Assembly: GCA_023443625.1 (NCBI GenBank)
Contig: JAEZTQ010000052.1
Location: 1-55,578 of the forward strand
Source of the DNA: Bacillota bacterium
GTDB taxonomy: Bacteria > Bacillota_A > Clostridia > Lachnospirales > Lachnospiraceae
Length of the DNA stretch: 55,578 nt
Direction: 5' to 3'
Shown here: positions 53,236 through 55,578 of the stretch, one piece after another
How the letters are laid out: each line of letters starts with the position of its first letter
Position numbering within the stretch: the first letter of the stretch is position 1
Translations under genes and position numbers: made by a program
The notes under the pieces: model-generated
Seen by the model: only the letters and a program-made list of their open reading frames with translations
Databases searched by the model: none
What the model was told of the DNA's origin: nothing

Positions 53236-53567
53236 TGACAAAAACAAAAAGAACCGTAATAATATTATTAGTGCTTGCCATATTAATCGCTGTTATTCCA
53301 CTGTTTGTTTTAAAGGGTGCAGAGTTTGGTGGTTCCGATGATGCAGGAAGTAAAGTTGTTTCTGAGATAACAGGTAAGGATTACCAACCATGGTTTACAC
53401 CTGTCATGGAGACATGGATTGGTGGAGAATTACCAGGAGAAGTTGAAAGCTTGCTATTTTGTGTACAGACGGGTATAGGGGTCGGAATTCTTTGCTTTTT
53501 TATGGGTAGATTTGTAGAGAGAACGAAAAAAGAGAGTAAACAAGATAAAAAGAATGAAAGTGCATAA
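53235..53567 (+). CDS. cbiN: cobalt transport accessory protein CbiN
   Basis: The 110-residue protein has the two transmembrane helices of CbiN (about residues 8-26 and 79-97) with an extracytoplasmic loop between them containing EFGGSDDAGSKVVSEITG and the YQPWFTPVMETWIGGELPGE stretch. CbiN loads cobalt into CbiM. The ATG overlaps the cbiM stop. A nested inverted repeat begins at its stop codon. Confidence 0.93.
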   Translation: MTKTKRTVIILLVLAILIAVIPLFVLKGAEFGGSDDAGSKVVSEITGKDYQPWFTPVMETWIGGELPGEVESLLFCVQTGIGVGILCFFMGRFVERTKKESKQDKKNESA

Positions 53568-53685
53568 ATGACATTGATTCTAGCCTCATCTAGCGTTTTA
53601 TTGGATGGGGATTTGAATTCGATTATCGTATTGTGTCATTTACTCAAATGTAAATACCAAGAAAATGGTGTGAGGTGAAAATCGA

Positions 53686-54474
53686 ATGATTAATAAAGCA
53701 ATTCTTGTTGTGAGTTTTGGAACGAGTCATACTGATACTCGTCGGAAGACGATAGATCAGATTGAAGAAGACATAAGAAGTAATTATCCGGAATATTCAA
53801 TATACCATGCATTTACAAGCAAAATGATTATTGGAATTTTACAACAAAGAGACGGAATTGAAATTTTGACAGTATCAGAAGTGATGGAACAAATGAAAAA
53901 GGATGGCATTAGTGATGTTATAATTCAGCCTACGCATATATTAAATGGTATTGAAAATGACCTAATGATACAGGATGCTAATAAATATAAAAAGGAATTT
54001 AATACTATAGTATTTGGAGCACCGTTACTTCATGAGACAGAAGATTATTGGGAGGTAATAAACGCATTTGTAAAAAATCTACCGGAACTATCGGAAAATG
54101 AAGCTGTGGTATGTATGGGACACGGAACAGAACATTACACGAATGCATCTTATGCCGCACTTGATTATATGTTTAAAGATCAGGGATATGAAAACATTTA
54201 TATTGCTACGGTTGAGGCATATCCTTCATTAAATAATATTATTAAAAAACTAAAAGAAAAAAACTATGATAAAATTATATTGGTACCGTTTATGATAGTG
54301 TCAGGCGATCATGCGAAAAATGATATGGCCGGAGATGATGAAGATTCATGGAAAGTAATTCTTGAAAAAGAAGGATTTGAGGTATTATGTATTCTTGAGG
54401 GTCTTGGAGAGAACCCGGAAATAAGAAAAATATTTCTAGATCATGTTAGCAATGCGCTTAAAATGGAGCGGTGA
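53686..54474 (+). CDS. cbiK: sirohydrochlorin cobaltochelatase
   Basis: CbiK inserts cobalt into sirohydrochlorin, the committed step of the anaerobic pathway. The 262-residue protein has VVSFGTSHTDTRRKTI at the N terminus, the metal-site His in CMGHGTEHYTN and a second His in MIVSGDHAKNDMAGDDEDSW, as in Salmonella CbiK. No signal peptide is present, so it is cytosolic rather than a periplasmic heme-transport variant. GTGAGGTG precedes the ATG. Being next to the cobalt importer couples metal entry to use. Confidence 0.95.
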   Translation: MINKAILVVSFGTSHTDTRRKTIDQIEEDIRSNYPEYSIYHAFTSKMIIGILQQRDGIEILTVSEVMEQMKKDGISDVIIQPTHILNGIENDLMIQDANKYKKEFNTIVFGAPLLHETEDYWEVINAFVKNLPELSENEAVVCMGHGTEHYTNASYAALDYMFKDQGYENIYIATVEAYPSLNNIIKKLKEKNYDKIILVPFMIVSGDHAKNDMAGDDEDSWKVILEKEGFEVLCILEGLGENPEIRKIFLDHVSNALKMER

Positions 54475-54613
54475 TGAGCAGTTTTTTATTTGGAGACTTG
54501 AATTGGAGGACTTGATATAAAAGCGGATAAAACTATATGTTTTTATAGCTGTTTTCGTTGTTTATCTATTTACGTAGAAATCGGTCAATAATCAATTAAA
54601 AAGCAGGTGAATC

Positions 54614-55090
54614 ATGAAATTTAATATGAGTAGAAGAACTATAGCAATTTTAATGGCTATTTTGGCTGCGGTTCTGTACGGAATCAGTTCTCCAATTTCA
54701 AAAGTTCTTCTTACAAAAATACCACCAACGTTAATGGCGGGTCTCCTGTATATGGGAGCTGGCATTGGAATCAATCATAGCATGACTTATTATCCCAGAA
54801 GAACAGATACTTATAAGTGTGAGTTTAAGGTATCACTTCCTAAAACAGATGCAGGTATTAGAAAACTACCTATAATGCAGCCGGTATATGACGCACTTCA
54901 GTCAGAATATGAGAGGCAGAAGGAAGATGGTTTTTGCAGTACAGTCGTTGATGGTATGACAGGATTTATCTTTACCAATCGTTTTGACACGATTCATAAT
55001 CCGTCAGCTGTGAATCGAGCGACTTGTAGAATTTTAGAAGCATATAACGCTGATGAGATAGTTAATGCAAAGAAAGAATGCACGGAATAA
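54614..55090 (+). pseudogene. EamA transporter N terminus fused in frame to an integrase fragment
   Basis: Residues 1-53 read like the start of an EamA/DMT permease (RRTIAILMAILAAVLYGISS, then SKVLLTKIPPTLMAGLLYMG). From about residue 54 the sequence becomes the middle of a Tn916-type integrase (NHSMTYYPRRTDTYKC, LPKTDAGIRKLPIM, VVDGMTGFIFTNRF). The permease lacks eight helices and the integrase lacks both ends, including the HxxR and Tyr residues, so neither function can survive. The frame ends at 55090. AAGCAGGTG lies before the ATG, so the chimera may still be translated. Confidence 0.8.
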
Positions 55091-55119
55091 ACAAAAAGCA
55101 TTGAATAGTAAAAATATTT

Positions 55120-55275
55120 GGCCTTTTAGAATTGATTGAGAACCCGGAATATAGCGATAAGGGTACTTATCTTGAATACATAGATGAGGATTTATCCGGA
55201 AATATAAATGAAGTGATTTCAGATATTATTACAATGGACAAATACTACCAAATGCATTTATCAGCAAGAAAGTGA
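55120..55275 (+). pseudogene. coding relic of unknown family
   Basis: An open frame without a start codon reads LLELIENPEYSDKGTYLEYI and continues with an acidic, helical sequence to a TGA at about 55275. It follows the integrase fragment and may be the tail of another gene removed by the same rearrangement. Family not recognised. Confidence 0.3.
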
Positions 55276-55319
55276 TCCACTTATAGATAAGTATATATCT
55301 AAATATTAATATCGAAGAG

Positions 55320-55368
55320 AGCCTGCAAATGAAAAGTCAAGCATATTTTGACATTCTATTTGCAGGTT
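55320..55368. terminator. hairpin, probable terminator
   Basis: CCTGCAAAT at 55322-55330 pairs with ATTTGCAGG at 55358-55366, and GTCAA pairs with TTGAC inside. The tail is T-rich but interrupted, so efficiency is uncertain. The stretch 55091-55564 otherwise holds only the relic described and AT-rich DNA. Confidence 0.55.
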
Positions 55369-55564
55369 ATTTTATGTATAACAATAAAATCACTGCATAT
55401 TGATACTAGTCCAATATACAGATACTTTTTACTTACAAGTAGCTTTATTAGCAGCGATGAAAGGTAAATATTTTTCGCACTAATTTAATGAGTATTTATA
55501 GGACTTGTCAGTTGTTATTGTGATAAACTAGAATAAAAGTTTTTCACAAAGGAGTATTTTACTA

Positions 55565-55578
55565 ATGAAAAGAGCCGA
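55565..55578 (+). CDS. start of a gene cut by the window end
   Basis: AAAGGAG at about 55547-55553 is followed 11 bases later by ATGAAAAGAGCC, which runs off the window. Only four codons (Met-Lys-Arg-Ala) are visible, so no product can be proposed. Confidence 0.4.

Overview
The window is AT-rich and comes from an anaerobic, low-GC Gram-positive bacterium, most likely a member of the Clostridia and probably Lachnospiraceae. Supporting signs are AG-rich ribosome binding sites with frequent TTG/GTG starts, an anaerobic (early cobalt insertion) B12 pathway, a Tn916-type integrase relic, and LicD/Stealth/GT32 surface-polymer genes. The genus call is inference. REGION 1 (1-7560): greA and lysS, a core pair behind a clear sigma-A promoter, followed by a decayed mobile segment. 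That segment holds an IS1634-like transposase relic on the minus strand abutting a tyrosine-integrase relic on the plus strand. Then come two small unknown proteins, a YhcG-type PD-(D/E)XK nuclease, a MerR regulator and its probable target, a BtrH-like papain-fold protein. Two look-alike terminators sit at 2.4 and 7.5 kb. REGION 2 (8.1-21.6 kb): a same-strand surface-glycan locus. It holds a probable beta-propeller protein, three large multidomain enzymes, WecB, two GT2 and two GT32 glycosyltransferases and a Stealth-type sugar-phosphate transferase. Seven of these proteins carry the same small Rossmann-like module (YGAG motif followed by an ID-N/D acidic strand end), sometimes at the N terminus and sometimes at the C terminus. 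This shuffled module is the least explained signal in the window. REGION 3 (21.7-26.9 kb): a promoter and a structured leader precede a pentulose-phosphate epimerase, a TarI-type cytidylyltransferase, a TarJ-like polyol-phosphate dehydrogenase and a LicD-family gene. Together these should make and transfer a CDP-polyol (CDP-ribitol-like) unit, but the LicD gene has an in-frame TGA just before its catalytic motif. REGION 4 (27.3-54.5 kb): a nearly complete de novo adenosylcobalamin regulon controlled by two cobalamin riboswitches. The first has promoter, aptamer and terminator in front of hemA-sirC-hemC-cobA/hemD-hemB-hemL-cbiD-L-F-G-H-JET-cbiA-cobT-cobU-cobS-cobU2-cobC-cbiB-cobD-cbiP-cobO-cbiC. 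It therefore includes the whole route from glutamyl-tRNA to uroporphyrinogen III. The second precedes the cobalt ECF transporter cbiQ-cbiO-cbiM-cbiN and the cobaltochelatase cbiK. No genes for dimethylbenzimidazole synthesis or threonine kinase (pduX) are seen. REGION 5 (54.6-55.6 kb): an EamA-type transporter gene truncated in frame by an integrase fragment, a coding relic, a hairpin, and the first codons of a new gene at the window edge. No tRNA, rRNA or CRISPR array was recognised.
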